From Pseudodesulfovibrio thermohalotolerans (GTDB taxonomy: Bacteria > Desulfobacterota > Desulfovibrionia > Desulfovibrionales > Desulfovibrionaceae), in the NCBI RefSeq assembly GCF_021353295.2, contig NZ_CP120635.1:559501-623500 (forward strand): a stretch of DNA of 64,000 bases. The letters are read 5' to 3'. Position numbers and translations under genes: made by a program. Below are positions 25,344 to 34,527 of the stretch, piece after piece (the first letter of the stretch is position 1; each line of letters starts with the position of its first letter). The notes beneath the pieces were generated by a model. That model was given only the letters and a program-made list of their open reading frames with translations. It was not told the DNA's origin and made no database searches.

Positions 25344-26204
25344 ATGTTGAAAAATGCGAGAAGGTACTCGGATTCTCTGGCGTGGAATCTGGTTTTGCTC
25401 CTTGTGGGCGGTTTCCTCTACGTGCTGGGATACAACGGGGCGGCGGCCCATCACGGTTTCGTGCCCGGCGGCTCTTACGGTTTCGCGGTCGTGCTGGAGC
25501 GGATTCTTCCCGTGCTGAGGCTTGAGGATTGGTATTTCCTGATTAACGTGCCGCTGTTCGTGATCGCGTGGAAGGGCGTTTCCAGACGGTTCTTTTTATT
25601 GAATTTCATCACAATGGCGTGCATCACGATGATGACGTCATATATCCAGTTGGATCTGGGGGTCCAAAACGAATTGTACGCGGCCATCGTATCCGGGGCG
25701 ATCATGGGCGCGGGGAGCGGCATGATCTTCCGCACCTATGGCGGTGGCGGCGGCGTTGACGTGTTGGCGGTCATCCTCAACCAACGGTACGGGGTCCGCA
25801 TCGGCGTGTTCTTCTTTTTCATCAACGCGGCGGTCATGATGTCCGCCCTGAGCCGGTACACGTTGGACAAACTCATAGCCTCCATGGTGATGATATTCAT
25901 CAGCTCGGTGGTCACGGAGTACGTTCTGTCGCTGTTCAACCAGCGCAAGGCCGTTCGCATCGTCACCAAGAAGACGGACGAGCTGCTCGCGATCATGGTC
26001 GAGCGCAAGTATCACGCCACGATCTTCGACGGGTGCGGCGGCTATACGAAAAGGCCGGTGAGCATGATATTCACCATCACGGACAACATACGTTTGCGCT
26101 CCCTGGAGCAGATCGTTTTCGACAACGATCCAGAGGCCATTTTCGTGGTGGAAAACACTTTCAGCGTGTTCGGCGGCACGTTTTCGAAGAGAAAGGTTTA
26201 TTGA
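25344..26204 (+). CDS. YitT-family membrane protein (DUF161/DUF2179)
   Basis: 286 aa. About five or six membrane segments in the first 190 residues carry the family landmarks (GGFLYVLGYNGAAAHHGFVPGGSYGFAVVL; GAGSGMIFRTYGGGGGVDVLAVIL). They are followed by a soluble C-terminal DUF2179-like domain (about 200-286, ending VVENTFSVFGGTFSKRK). Members are widespread bacterial membrane proteins with no settled substrate. AAGGG precedes the start. It is monocistronic here and preceded by a structured leader. Confidence 0.85.
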   Translation: MLKNARRYSDSLAWNLVLLLVGGFLYVLGYNGAAAHHGFVPGGSYGFAVVLERILPVLRLEDWYFLINVPLFVIAWKGVSRRFFLLNFITMACITMMTSYIQLDLGVQNELYAAIVSGAIMGAGSGMIFRTYGGGGGVDVLAVILNQRYGVRIGVFFFFINAAVMMSALSRYTLDKLIASMVMIFISSVVTEYVLSLFNQRKAVRIVTKKTDELLAIMVERKYHATIFDGCGGYTKRPVSMIFTITDNIRLRSLEQIVFDNDPEAIFVVENTFSVFGGTFSKRKVY

Positions 26205-26464
26205 TCCCGGAAGGGCCGCTCGATCGACGGACCGGGGAATGCGCCCGGCCCGGGAAGGGGCCCGCCAGCCGTGCCGGAATGCCCTTCACGGAGGCCGCTT
26301 CCCCGGTGGGGCCGGTTTTTTCAATAATTGCCTGTTCCGACAGGCGTGTGCTAATGGCGGGACATGGGAGTAGAGCGGCCGACCCGGCCGCGTGCGAATC
26401 CGGCGGATAGGCCCGCCGGAGGGAACGCTTCCCCGAACGCAACCACGGCGACGGTCCCGAGAGC
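26205..26464 (+). other. Intergenic region with weak terminator-like hairpin
   Basis: CTTCCCC-GGT-GGGG followed by a GGTTTTTT run near 26300-26325 could terminate the YitT gene transcript. GC-rich inverted repeats follow (GCGGCCGACCCGGCCGC, near 26376). No gene is supported. Confidence 0.4.
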
Positions 26465-27823
26465 ATGACGAGCACCGACCTGGTTTCACCGGGCCTCAAC
26501 GTCCTCATCGTTGACGACGAGGCCAACATCCGCAAGACCATGTCCTACTGCCTGACGGCGGAAGGGCACACGGTCTCGGCCGTGGGCAACCCGGCCGACG
26601 CCCTTGGGGAAATCCGTCGCAAGGCGTTCGACCTGGCCTTTGTCGACCTCAGGCTGGGGGCGGATGACGGCATGGAGCTGATTCCCCTGCTGGCTTCAGA
26701 GTCCCCCTGGACCAAGATCGTCGTCATCACCGGCTATGCCTCCATCGAGAGCGTGGTCGAGGCCATGCAGCGCGGTGCGACGGACTACATCGTCAAACCG
26801 TTTTCCACGAACCAACTCAAGATCATATCCCGCCGTGTGGGCCGCGTCCGCGAACTGGAGAATCAGGTGGCGTCCCTCAAGGAGGGCCTGGAACGCCTCG
26901 GCCCGGAAGAGCGTCTCCAGAGTGCCTGCGCGGGAATGCAGCGGGCGATCGAGACGGCAAAAAAGGCCGCCTCGTCCGAGGCGATCGTACTGATCCTCGG
27001 CGAGAGCGGGGTCGGCAAAACGGTCTTCGCCCGGGCCATCCACCACTGGAGCCGCCGATCCTCGCGGCCCATGGCGGTTGTTTCGTGCCCGGCCCTGCCG
27101 CAAACCCTGCTGGAAAGCGAGCTGTTCGGATACGCCAAGGGGGCGTTCACCGGGGCCGTGCGGGATTATCCGGGGCGCATCGCCGCTTGCGAAGGCGGCA
27201 CGCTCTTTCTGGACGAGATAGCCGACATCGCGGCTTCGGCCCAGGCCAAGCTGCTCCGGTTCATTCAGGACAAGGAATTCGAGCGGCTGGGCGAATCGGT
27301 GTCCCGCCGCGCCGACGTGCGCATCGTCGCCGCCACCAACGCCGACCTGGAGCGGCTGGTCGAGGAGGGACGGTTCCGGGAAGACCTCTATTACCGGCTC
27401 AACGTCATCAGTCTGACCGTGCCCCCGCTGCGCGAACGGCGTGAGGACATCCCGGGCATGGCCAACGATTTCCTGGCCCACTTCGCCAAGGTCAACCACA
27501 AGACAATCACCGGCTTCACCGAACAGGCCGAGCAGGCCCTCATGGATCATGCCTGGCCGGGCAATGTCCGCGAACTGCGCAACGTCGTGGAGCGGGCCGT
27601 GATCCTGGGCGTAGGCGAATCCATCGGGGTCGGCGACCTGTTCGACGGCGCACCCAATCCCGCCACGGCCGTTTCGCTGGGCGACCTCGTCCCCCTGGCC
27701 ACCATGGAGGAGCAGCACATCCGTCGCGTGCTGGCCAAGACCTCATCCCTTCAGGAGGCCGCCGACATCCTCGGTATCGACCAGACCACGCTCTGGCGGC
27801 GGCGCAAGGCATACGGCATCTAG
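26465..27823 (+). CDS. Sigma-54-dependent response regulator (NtrC family)
   Basis: 452 aa. The receiver domain (about 10-125: VLIVDDEANIRKTMSY, phospho-accepting Asp in AFVDLRLG, Lys in YIVKPF) precedes the AAA+ domain (about 150-380: GESGVGKTVFARAIH, the sigma-54 contact loop GAFTGA, Walker B TLFLDEIAD). A C-terminal Fis-type helix-turn-helix follows (LQEAADILGIDQTTLWRRRKAYG). A sigma-54 promoter lies 110 bp downstream in front of a kinase operon, the likely target. No cognate kinase overlaps it; the kinase at 27990 is the best candidate. Confidence 0.93.
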   Translation: MTSTDLVSPGLNVLIVDDEANIRKTMSYCLTAEGHTVSAVGNPADALGEIRRKAFDLAFVDLRLGADDGMELIPLLASESPWTKIVVITGYASIESVVEAMQRGATDYIVKPFSTNQLKIISRRVGRVRELENQVASLKEGLERLGPEERLQSACAGMQRAIETAKKAASSEAIVLILGESGVGKTVFARAIHHWSRRSSRPMAVVSCPALPQTLLESELFGYAKGAFTGAVRDYPGRIAACEGGTLFLDEIADIAASAQAKLLRFIQDKEFERLGESVSRRADVRIVAATNADLERLVEEGRFREDLYYRLNVISLTVPPLRERREDIPGMANDFLAHFAKVNHKTITGFTEQAEQALMDHAWPGNVRELRNVVERAVILGVGESIGVGDLFDGAPNPATAVSLGDLVPLATMEEQHIRRVLAKTSSLQEAADILGIDQTTLWRRRKAYGI

Positions 27824-27832
27824 GATGTTTCG

Positions 27833-27849
27833 CATTGCATTTTGCAATG
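27833..27849. promoter_or_regulatory. Dyad CATTGCA-TTT-TGCAATG, candidate activator site
   Basis: A perfect 7-bp inverted repeat about 85 bp upstream of the sigma-54 promoter at 27933. The position suits an enhancer site for an NtrC-type activator, perhaps the regulator encoded just before it. It could also be simply a hairpin next to the terminator. Confidence 0.4.
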
Positions 27850-27858
27850 TTTCATTGT

Positions 27859-27897
27859 GCCGACCTTGCAGATATCAAGGTCGGCTCTTTTTTCTTT
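27859..27897 (+). terminator. Rho-independent terminator after the NtrC-type regulator
   Basis: A perfect 10-bp stem (GCCGACCTTG / CAAGGTCGGC) with a 7-nt loop, followed by TCTTTTTTCTTTT. Confidence 0.92.
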
Positions 27898-27903
27898 TAG
27901 TTC

Positions 27904-27917
27904 AACAGACTGAAATA
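27904..27917. promoter_or_regulatory. 14-bp motif AACAGACTGAAATA shared with the yeiH control region
   Basis: The same 14 bases occur at 38646-38659. Both copies lie within about 20 bp upstream of a sigma-54 promoter, though in opposite orientations relative to it. This copy extends to the short dyad TTCA-ACAGAC-TGAA (27901-27914). It is probably a binding site of a shared regulator. Confidence 0.55.
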
Positions 27918-27932
27918 ACGGAATAAAATTGT

Positions 27933-27948
27933 TGGCACCGGCCTTGCT
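27933..27948 (+). promoter_or_regulatory. Sigma-54 promoter of the kinase-trk operon
   Basis: TGGCACCGGCCTTGCT has the -24 GG and -12 GC elements separated by exactly 10 bp and fits the TGGCACG-N4-TTGCW consensus. It lies 42 bp before the kinase start at 27990. Confidence 0.8.
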
Positions 27949-27989
27949 TTCAGAAAAGCGCACTTAAAAGCGATGGAGAGCGGCAGGCA

Positions 27990-29825
27990 ATGACGTTGAA
28001 GAAAAAAATATTGATCGGATATGGGGTGATGTTTGCGCTGTTGGCGTTGGCGGTCGCCTGGTCCGTCACCAACCTGGTTTCCCTGGGCAAGGCCTCGGAC
28101 GCCATTCTGAGCGAGAACTATCGAAGCATCCTGGCCGCGGAGAACATGATCGACGCGCTGGAACGTCAGGACAGCGGCATCTTGCTCCTTTTCCTGGGCG
28201 ATGAGGAGAAGGGCGTGTCCCAGTTCCGCGACAACGAGGCCGTTTTTCTGGAGTGGTTCGCCCGGGCGCGGGACAATGTGACCATTCCCGGCGAAGCGGA
28301 GCTGGTCCAGACCCTTCAGACAGACTATTCCTCCTACAGGCGGCAGTTTTCCATACTGACCGACCGCCGTTCCGCGCAGGACGGGCTCGCCGTCCTTTCG
28401 CAGTCCACCTATCAAAACATCCTTCATCCCCTGTTTTCCAAGGTCCGCGCGGACTGCGTGAATCTGCGCCGCCTCAACGAGGAGACCATGTACGCGGCCA
28501 GTCTCAAGGCCGGGCGGATGGCCGGGCGGGCGTTCTGGTCCACCGTGCTGGTGGCTGCGGCGGCCATGGCGGCCGCGCTCGTCTTCAGCCTCATGCTCTC
28601 GGAGCGCATCTCCAGCCCCCTGCGTCGTTTTGTGGAGGCGGCCCGGCATATTTCGGCCGGGGATTATACCGTCAAGGTGCCGGTGGAGAGCGGGGACGAG
28701 CTCGGCTTGCTGGCGGAGGAATTCAACAAGATGGCCGTCCGGCTTGGACGGTTCCATGAAATGAACATCGACGAGATCATCGCGGAGAAGAACAAGGGCG
28801 AAGCCCTGTTGGCGAGCATCGAGGACGGCCTCGTGGTCTTCGACACGGGCCTGCGGGCGACGAGCCTCAACGCGGCCGCCCGCAGGATGCTCGGGCTGGG
28901 CTATTCCGGGACCGGAAACGCGCCGCCCTGCGCGGACATCATTCCCGACGCCCGGGTCTGCGACCTGGTGCGCAAGGCCGTTGAAACGGGGCGGGTGCCC
29001 GATGTGCCCGACGAGCGGCGCATCGTCTCCCTCGGCGAGGGGGAGCTGGCCAGGCACTACCTGTATTCCGTGACCGTCATCCGGGGCCGGGAGACCGCGC
29101 ATTCCGGCGTGGTGCTGCTGCTGCGCGACGTCACGCGCATGAAGGAGGTCGAGCGGCTGAAGAACGAGTTCGTCATGGCCGCTTCCCACGAGCTGCGGAC
29201 TCCCCTGACCAGCCTGGGCATGAGCGTTGACCTGCTCCTTGAGCACGTCGCGAGGAAGCTGGAGGAAAAGGATCAGGATCTGTTGCGTGCCGCCCACGAG
29301 GAGGTGCAGCGCATGAAGGCCCTGGTCAGCGACCTGCTTGACCTTTCCCGTATCGAGGCCGGGAGAATCGAACTGGAGTTCGACAAGGTCCCGGTTTTCA
29401 CCCTGTTCGAGCATGTACAGGCGGTCTTCAAGGGACAGATGGAGCGGAAGTCGGTTCATCTCGGCCTGGACGCGCCCGAGGTCAGCGTCCGTGCCGACGC
29501 GAACAAGATAGCCTGGGTGTTGAGCAATCTGGTGTCCAATGCCCTGCGGTATGTGAACGAAGGGGGAAACATCGCCCTTTCGGCCGTCAGGGCCGGTTCT
29601 TTCGTCCACTTGACCGTGAAGGACGATGGCCCGGGGATTCCCCCGGAGTATCAGACGAAGATATTTCAGAAGTTCGTACAGGTGAAGGGGCAGGCCGCCG
29701 GCGGCAGCGGGTTGGGCCTGGCCATCTGCAAGGAGATAGTCCGCGCCCACGGCGGCTCCATCTGGGTCGAGTCCGCAAAGGGCGGAGGAAGCGCCTTCAC
29801 CTTTACCCTGCCTCTGGCGCAATAG
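27990..29825 (+). CDS. Membrane sensor histidine kinase (HAMP-PAS-HisKA-HATPase)
   Basis: 611 aa. An N-terminal membrane helix (about 8-28), a periplasmic helical sensor region, a second membrane helix (about 182-205), HAMP (about 205-258), PAS (about 270-390), HisKA with phospho-accepting His about 400 (AASHELRTPLTSL), and HATPase (N box NLVSNAL, DDGPGIP, GGSGLGLAI). The layout resembles KinB-type kinases. A response regulator gene follows after 9 bp and then the Trk potassium genes, so it may sense a signal linked to ion balance. Confidence 0.92.
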   Translation: MTLKKKILIGYGVMFALLALAVAWSVTNLVSLGKASDAILSENYRSILAAENMIDALERQDSGILLLFLGDEEKGVSQFRDNEAVFLEWFARARDNVTIPGEAELVQTLQTDYSSYRRQFSILTDRRSAQDGLAVLSQSTYQNILHPLFSKVRADCVNLRRLNEETMYAASLKAGRMAGRAFWSTVLVAAAAMAAALVFSLMLSERISSPLRRFVEAARHISAGDYTVKVPVESGDELGLLAEEFNKMAVRLGRFHEMNIDEIIAEKNKGEALLASIEDGLVVFDTGLRATSLNAAARRMLGLGYSGTGNAPPCADIIPDARVCDLVRKAVETGRVPDVPDERRIVSLGEGELARHYLYSVTVIRGRETAHSGVVLLLRDVTRMKEVERLKNEFVMAASHELRTPLTSLGMSVDLLLEHVARKLEEKDQDLLRAAHEEVQRMKALVSDLLDLSRIEAGRIELEFDKVPVFTLFEHVQAVFKGQMERKSVHLGLDAPEVSVRADANKIAWVLSNLVSNALRYVNEGGNIALSAVRAGSFVHLTVKDDGPGIPPEYQTKIFQKFVQVKGQAAGGSGLGLAICKEIVRAHGGSIWVESAKGGGSAFTFTLPLAQ

Positions 29826-29834
29826 GAGATAACC

Positions 29835-30551
29835 ATGAACGATTTGCCGATTCTCATAGTGGATGACGAAAAGAACATCCGAATGACCATGAGCCAGTCC
29901 CTCGAATCCCTGGGGCGTCCCGTGCAAACGGCCGTGAACGGGGAGGAAGCCCTTTCCATGCTTCGGGCCGAACCCTTCGGGCTGGTCTTTCTGGACCTGA
30001 AGATGCCCGGCCTGGACGGTATGGAGGTCCTCCGCATCATCCGGCGGGAGTGGCCGAAGCTGCGGGTCATCATTATCACGGCCCACGGCACCATCGATTC
30101 CGCCGTGGAGGCCCTGAAGCTCGGCGCGGTGGATTTCGTGCAGAAGCCGTTTTCCCCGGTCGAGATACGGGACATGGCCAAGCTCGTCATCGACCGGGAG
30201 GCCCTCGATGAGGAAGAGGTCTCCGAGTACGGCTCGCTGATCGAGCTGGCCAAGCGGCACATCTCGGATGGCCTGTTCCCTGCGGCCGGGAAGGTGGTGA
30301 AAAAGGCGATCGCCGAGGACCCGAGCCACCCCGAGGCGTACAACCTGCTGGGCGCGCTGTGCGAAATCGAAGGCGATCACCTGGAGGCGGTCAAGTTCTA
30401 CCACGCCGCCATGGACATTGACCCGACCTACAAGACCGCCTGGTCGAACCTGGAGCGTATCACCTCCTGGAGCAAGTACGGCTCGATCGACCTCGGTCCG
30501 GACGCGGCGGACGGCGAGAAGACAAAGGGGGAGCCGGACGATGGCGAATAA
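29835..30551 (+). CDS. Response regulator with TPR-like output domain
   Basis: 238 aa. A standard receiver (PILIVDDEKNIRMTMSQ, Asp in LVFLDLKMPG, Thr in IIITAHG, Lys in FVQKPF) is followed by a region resembling two tetratricopeptide repeats (about 150-215: LFPAAGKVVKKAIAEDPSHPEAYNLLGALCEI and AVKFYHAAMDIDPTYKTAWSNL). No DNA-binding domain is present. It probably signals by protein contact, perhaps to the Trk proteins encoded next, whose first gene overlaps it by 11 bp. Confidence 0.88.
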   Translation: MNDLPILIVDDEKNIRMTMSQSLESLGRPVQTAVNGEEALSMLRAEPFGLVFLDLKMPGLDGMEVLRIIRREWPKLRVIIITAHGTIDSAVEALKLGAVDFVQKPFSPVEIRDMAKLVIDREALDEEEVSEYGSLIELAKRHISDGLFPAAGKVVKKAIAEDPSHPEAYNLLGALCEIEGDHLEAVKFYHAAMDIDPTYKTAWSNLERITSWSKYGSIDLGPDAADGEKTKGEPDDGE

Positions 30552-30981
30552 CAGCTTCATCGTGATCGTGGGCTGCGGACGCGTCGGCTCGCACCTCGCC
30601 AACAAGTTGAGCGGCGAGGGCAATTCGCTGGTGGTCATCGACATCAACGAGTCGACCTTCGACAACCTGACCGCCGAGTTCAGCGGGTTCCGGCTGATCG
30701 GAGACGCCACCCAGGTGGGGCTGCTCCGGGAAGCCAAGCTTCATCGGGCCGATACGCTGATCGCCACGACGCACGACGACAACGTCAATCTGATGGTCGC
30801 CCAGGTGGCCAGGAATATGTTCAAGACGCCCCTCGTCATGGCCAGGGTCTTCGACCCCAGGCGGGAGCAGGTATACAAGCGCCTAGGCATCAGGACGATC
30901 TGTCCCACGTCCGTGGCCGCGTCCCTGTTTCTGGATATTCTCGAAGGGGAAGCCGTACGGCGGGAGGAGCCGACCGCATGA
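30541..30981 (+). CDS. TrkA-N (RCK) potassium-uptake regulatory protein, short
   Basis: 146 aa from the ATG at 30541. A single Rossmann-type TrkA-N domain (IVIVGCGRVGSHLANKLSGEGNSLVVID, acidic end for NAD/nucleotide ribose) is present, without a TrkA-C domain. It overlaps the response regulator gene and the next trkA-like gene (ATGA). It should form the cytoplasmic gating ring of the TrkH channel together with the longer TrkA paralogue. Confidence 0.9.
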   Translation: MANNSFIVIVGCGRVGSHLANKLSGEGNSLVVIDINESTFDNLTAEFSGFRLIGDATQVGLLREAKLHRADTLIATTHDDNVNLMVAQVARNMFKTPLVMARVFDPRREQVYKRLGIRTICPTSVAASLFLDILEGEAVRREEPTA

Positions 30982-31640
30982 GAGTGATAATCGTGGGGGG
31001 CGGCAAGGCCCTGTATTTTCTCGGCCGCAACTTCGCATCCAAGGGATACGAGGCGGCCATCGTCAACAAGGACCCCGGAGAGTGCCGCCGGTTGGCGCGG
31101 GACCTGTCCGTCGAGATCATCTGCGGCGACGGGAGCGACGAGCATGTGCTGGAGCAGGCCGGGGCCAGACGGGCCGACGCGGTGCTCGCCATCACCCCGA
31201 GGGATCAGGACAATCTGGTCATATGCCAACTGGCGTCCCTCCAGTTCGGGGTGCCGCGCACCGTGGCCCTGGCCAACGACCCGGACAACGTCGAGGTGTT
31301 CGAGGCGCTCGGCGTGTCGGCCTTTTCCACCACGAACATCGTGGGGAGCCTGATCGAGCAGCACGCCGCCCTTGAGGAGATCACGAACCTGCTCCCCGTG
31401 GGCGAGGGCCGGGTCAACGTCACGGAGATCGTCCTTTCCTCGGACGCCCCGGTGGTGGACAGGCCGCTCAAGGACATCCGCCTTCCCGAGAACACCCTGG
31501 TCGCCGTGGTCATACGCGGCGGCGACCCCCTGGTGCCGCGCGGCGACAGCGTGCTCAGGGGCGGCGACACCGTGGTCCTGATAACCCTGCCCGAAAATCA
31601 CGGTGCGGCCCTGAAGGCGCTTACGGGCGAGGGGAGGTAG
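30978..31640 (+). CDS. trkA: TrkA-type potassium-uptake regulatory protein (TrkA-N plus TrkA-C)
   Basis: 220 aa. A TrkA-N domain (RVIIVGGGKALYFLGRNFASKGYEAAIVN) is followed by a TrkA-C domain (about 135-218: VNVTEIVLSSDAPVVDRPLKDIRLPENTLVAVVIRGG). The nucleotide motif reads GGGKALYF rather than the classical GxGxxG, so nucleotide binding may differ between the two subunits. It overlaps its neighbour upstream by 4 bp and lies 7 bp before the channel gene. Confidence 0.9.
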   Translation: MRVIIVGGGKALYFLGRNFASKGYEAAIVNKDPGECRRLARDLSVEIICGDGSDEHVLEQAGARRADAVLAITPRDQDNLVICQLASLQFGVPRTVALANDPDNVEVFEALGVSAFSTTNIVGSLIEQHAALEEITNLLPVGEGRVNVTEIVLSSDAPVVDRPLKDIRLPENTLVAVVIRGGDPLVPRGDSVLRGGDTVVLITLPENHGAALKALTGEGR

Positions 31641-31647
31641 GCCGTCC

Positions 31648-33147
31648 GTGAGGGAAAGAGAATATCTGAAGCAGAGGTATGCGGCGATCCTCGGTTCCGT
31701 GGGGCTGGTCTGCATCCTCTGCGGCGCGGCCATGCTCGCTCCGCTGCTCGCGCTGTTCGCGTGGCCCGGGGAGTCCGTCAACGCCACCGCCTATGTCGCA
31801 CCCGCAATGGTGCTGCTCGCGCTCGGAATCCTGTTGCAGGCATTCCGCCGCCGCACCGCGTCCGTGTCCCTGTCCGTGCAGGAGGGGGGCGTGATAGTGT
31901 GTCTGAGCTGGCTGCTGGTGGTTTTGTTTTCCGCATGGCCTTTCATCGCCACGGAAGGGCTCGACTTCTCCCAGGCCATCTTCGAGTCCATGAGCGGCTG
32001 GACCACCACCGGGCTGTCGGTGGTGGACGTGGAAAAGGCGGCCCGCATCACCCTGCTGTGGCGCAGCGTCATTCAGTTGCTCGGCGGCGCGGGGCTGGCG
32101 ATTATCATGATGTCGGCCATCCTCGGTCCTTCCGGGGTGGGCGTGTCGAGCGCGGAAGGGCGTGGCGATCAGCTTGTTCCCAACGTCAAACGTTCCGCGC
32201 GGATCGTCATGGCCATGTACGCCTGTTATGCGGCGGCCGGGACCATTGCGTACCGGGTGGTGGGCATGACTTGGTTTGACGCCTTGAACCATTCCTTTGC
32301 CGCGGTCTCCACCGGCGGATTTTCCACGCGGCCGGACAGCATCGGATACTGGAATTCACCGGCGGTCGAGGCCGTGTCGATTCCGTTGATGATCCTCGGC
32401 AATCTGAGCTTTGTGACCGCCTGGTTCCTGTGGCGCGGCAGGCTGCGCGCCGTGTCCCGGAACGGCGAGGTGCGTCTCTTTACGCTGCTTGCGCCGCTGG
32501 CCGCCGCCGCGCTGTTCTTCCTCACCTGCGCGTCCCTTTATCCGCAACTGGGCAAGTCCTTGCGCGTGGCCGTGTTCGAGGCCGTGTCGGCCCTGACCAC
32601 CACGGGCTTTTCCACGGTGGGCTACAACGATTGGAACGGGGTCGGGGTGGCGATCATGATCGGGCTGATGCTCGTCGGCGGCGGGACCTGCTCCACTGCC
32701 GGGGGCATCAAGCAGTTCCGCGTCCATCTCCTCTGGCGCGCCCTGACTCTGGAAATCCGGCGGCTGGTGGCCCCGCGCGGGGTGGTCCGGGAAAGCGCCC
32801 TGTGGGAAGGGGAGCGCAAGGTGTTTCTGAACGACGCCCAGGTGCGGCAGACGGCGGTGTTCGTCTTCCTGTACCTGCTGCTTTTCGCGCTCGGCGTGCT
32901 GTTGCTCTGCGCGGGCGGCTACGATCTGCAAAGCTCCCTGTTCGAGTTCGCCTCGGCCCTGGGAACGGTCGGGTTGAGCATCGGCGTGACGTCGCCGGAC
33001 ATGCCGAGGGCCGCGCTGTGGGCCGAGAGCCTGGCCATGTTCCTGGGCCGCCTGGAGTTCCTCGTGGTTGTCGCCAGCCTGTTCAAGCTGGGCGGCGACG
33101 CGCGAAACTACCTGACGAGCCGGGGCGGCGGGATGCGGCGCGGGTAG
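31648..33147 (+). CDS. trkH: TrkH/KtrB-type potassium channel subunit
   Basis: 499 aa from a GTG start. It has ten to twelve membrane segments with the four pore-loop repeats of the family (SMSGWTTTGLS, AAVSTGGFSTR, SALTTTGFSTVG, and a final SALGTVGLSIG), whose glycines form the potassium filter. With the two TrkA proteins it would import potassium. It ends the sigma-54-driven kinase operon, unusual company for a potassium channel. Confidence 0.92.
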   Translation: MREREYLKQRYAAILGSVGLVCILCGAAMLAPLLALFAWPGESVNATAYVAPAMVLLALGILLQAFRRRTASVSLSVQEGGVIVCLSWLLVVLFSAWPFIATEGLDFSQAIFESMSGWTTTGLSVVDVEKAARITLLWRSVIQLLGGAGLAIIMMSAILGPSGVGVSSAEGRGDQLVPNVKRSARIVMAMYACYAAAGTIAYRVVGMTWFDALNHSFAAVSTGGFSTRPDSIGYWNSPAVEAVSIPLMILGNLSFVTAWFLWRGRLRAVSRNGEVRLFTLLAPLAAAALFFLTCASLYPQLGKSLRVAVFEAVSALTTTGFSTVGYNDWNGVGVAIMIGLMLVGGGTCSTAGGIKQFRVHLLWRALTLEIRRLVAPRGVVRESALWEGERKVFLNDAQVRQTAVFVFLYLLLFALGVLLLCAGGYDLQSSLFEFASALGTVGLSIGVTSPDMPRAALWAESLAMFLGRLEFLVVVASLFKLGGDARNYLTSRGGGMRRG

Positions 33148-33186
33148 GCCGCGCGCGGGCCGCCGCCAGCCCGTTTCGGCTTTTCG

Positions 33187-34527
33187 CTACGCGCTGATGC
33201 CCAGCTCCTTCAGCTTCTTCCAGAGGACCTTCCGGCTGATGCCCAGCAGGCCCGCGGCGAGCTGCTTCCGGTTCCCGGTCTGCTCAAGGGCCTCGACGAT
33301 TCGCTTCCTTTCGTATTCGCGGACGCCTTCCTCAAGGCTGGGCGGCTTTCCTGGCTGGCTGTCCAATTCCTCGCCGAGGACCCGCTGGGGCAGATGGCCC
33401 AGGCGGACCACGCCGTCCTGCGCCAGGAGTACGGAACGCTCCATGATGTTGCGAAGCTCGCGGATGTTTCCGGGGAAGTCGTAGACCATCAGCGCGGCCT
33501 GGGCTTCCGGCGACAGGAGGGTGCCTTCCTTCCTGTGCTTGTCGGCGTAGAGGCGGAGGAAGTGCTGCATCAGCTTGATCTTGTCGTCGCCCCTTTCCCG
33601 TAGGGGAGGCAGGTTTATGGGGACCACGTTGATGCGGTAGTAGAGGTCCTCGCGGAAGGAGCCTTCCTCCAGCGCCTTGTCGATGTCCTTGGCAGTGGCG
33701 AAAATGGTCCGCACGTCGACCTTGATGGGCGTGTTGCCGCCCACGCGGGTGATCTCGCCGTCTTCGAGGACCCTGAGCAGTTTCACCTGGAGGGCCAAGG
33801 GCATGTCGCCGACTTCGTCGAAGAAGAAGGTCCCCTGGTTGGCCGCCTCGAATTTGCCGATGCGCCGCTTGTGTGCCCCGGTGAACGCGCCTTTTTCGTG
33901 CCCGAACAGCTCAGATTCGAGGAGCTGTTCCGGCAGGGCCGAGCAGTTGACCTTGATGAAAGGCTTGCCGCTTCGGGAGCTCATGGTGTGCAGGGCGTTG
34001 GCGACCAGCTCCTTGCCGGTCCCGCTGGGGCCGAGGACGAGGACCGGAGTGCAGGCGTCCGCGACGGCCCGGATGCGCTCGAACACGGGCTGCATGGCCT
34101 GGCCGCCGATCATGGCGTCCAGCCCGGCGCTTGTCTTCAGGCGGGTGTTCTCCAGCCTGAGGTCGTGGTAGTTGAAATACCGTTCCACCGCGATGAGCAG
34201 CCCCTCGTTGGAAAACGGCTTGCAGAGGAAGTCGAACGCCCCGTGACGCATGGCGCTGACGGCCAGTTCGATTTCCGGGAAGGCCGTGATGAGCATGGTG
34301 CCGGTGCTCGGGTGGAGTTCCTTGACCTTGTCGATCAGCTCCAGCCCGGAGATGCCCGGAAGGCGCATGTCCGTGATGAGCAGGTCGAAGCTGGCCGCTC
34401 CCATGGCTTGGAGCGCGCTGTCCGCGTCTTCAAAGCTCTCCACCAGGTAGCTCTCGGCGGAGAGGGTGTGTTGCATTCCGATGCGGATGGACAGTTCGTC
34501 TTCCACCAGAATGATGCTCTTGCTCAT
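33187..34527 (-). CDS. Sigma-54-dependent response regulator (NtrC family)
   Basis: 446 aa from the ATG at 34527. Receiver (IILVEDELSIRIGMQ, Asp in LLITDMRLPG, Lys in FLCKPF), AAA+ domain (GPSGTGKELVANALH, GAFTGA, TFFFDEVGD), and a Fis-type helix-turn-helix (NRKQLAAGLLGISRKVLWKKLKELG). The start overlaps the kinase stop by 4 bp, so the kinase at 34524 is its cognate. It is the last gene of an operon that itself appears to start from a sigma-54 promoter at 38613, suggesting positive autoregulation. Confidence 0.93.
   Translation of the reverse strand: MSKSIILVEDELSIRIGMQHTLSAESYLVESFEDADSALQAMGAASFDLLITDMRLPGISGLELIDKVKELHPSTGTMLITAFPEIELAVSAMRHGAFDFLCKPFSNEGLLIAVERYFNYHDLRLENTRLKTSAGLDAMIGGQAMQPVFERIRAVADACTPVLVLGPSGTGKELVANALHTMSSRSGKPFIKVNCSALPEQLLESELFGHEKGAFTGAHKRRIGKFEAANQGTFFFDEVGDMPLALQVKLLRVLEDGEITRVGGNTPIKVDVRTIFATAKDIDKALEEGSFREDLYYRINVVPINLPPLRERGDDKIKLMQHFLRLYADKHRKEGTLLSPEAQAALMVYDFPGNIRELRNIMERSVLLAQDGVVRLGHLPQRVLGEELDSQPGKPPSLEEGVREYERKRIVEALEQTGNRKQLAAGLLGISRKVLWKKLKELGISA

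Noticed and set aside
27897..30737. Very long open frame on the minus strand opposite the kinase and regulator genes
   Set aside because: It is antisense to genes with clear domains; GC-rich codons leave few stops on the complementary strand. The same holds for long frames opposite 18239-20749, 41644-43539 and 55987-58503.
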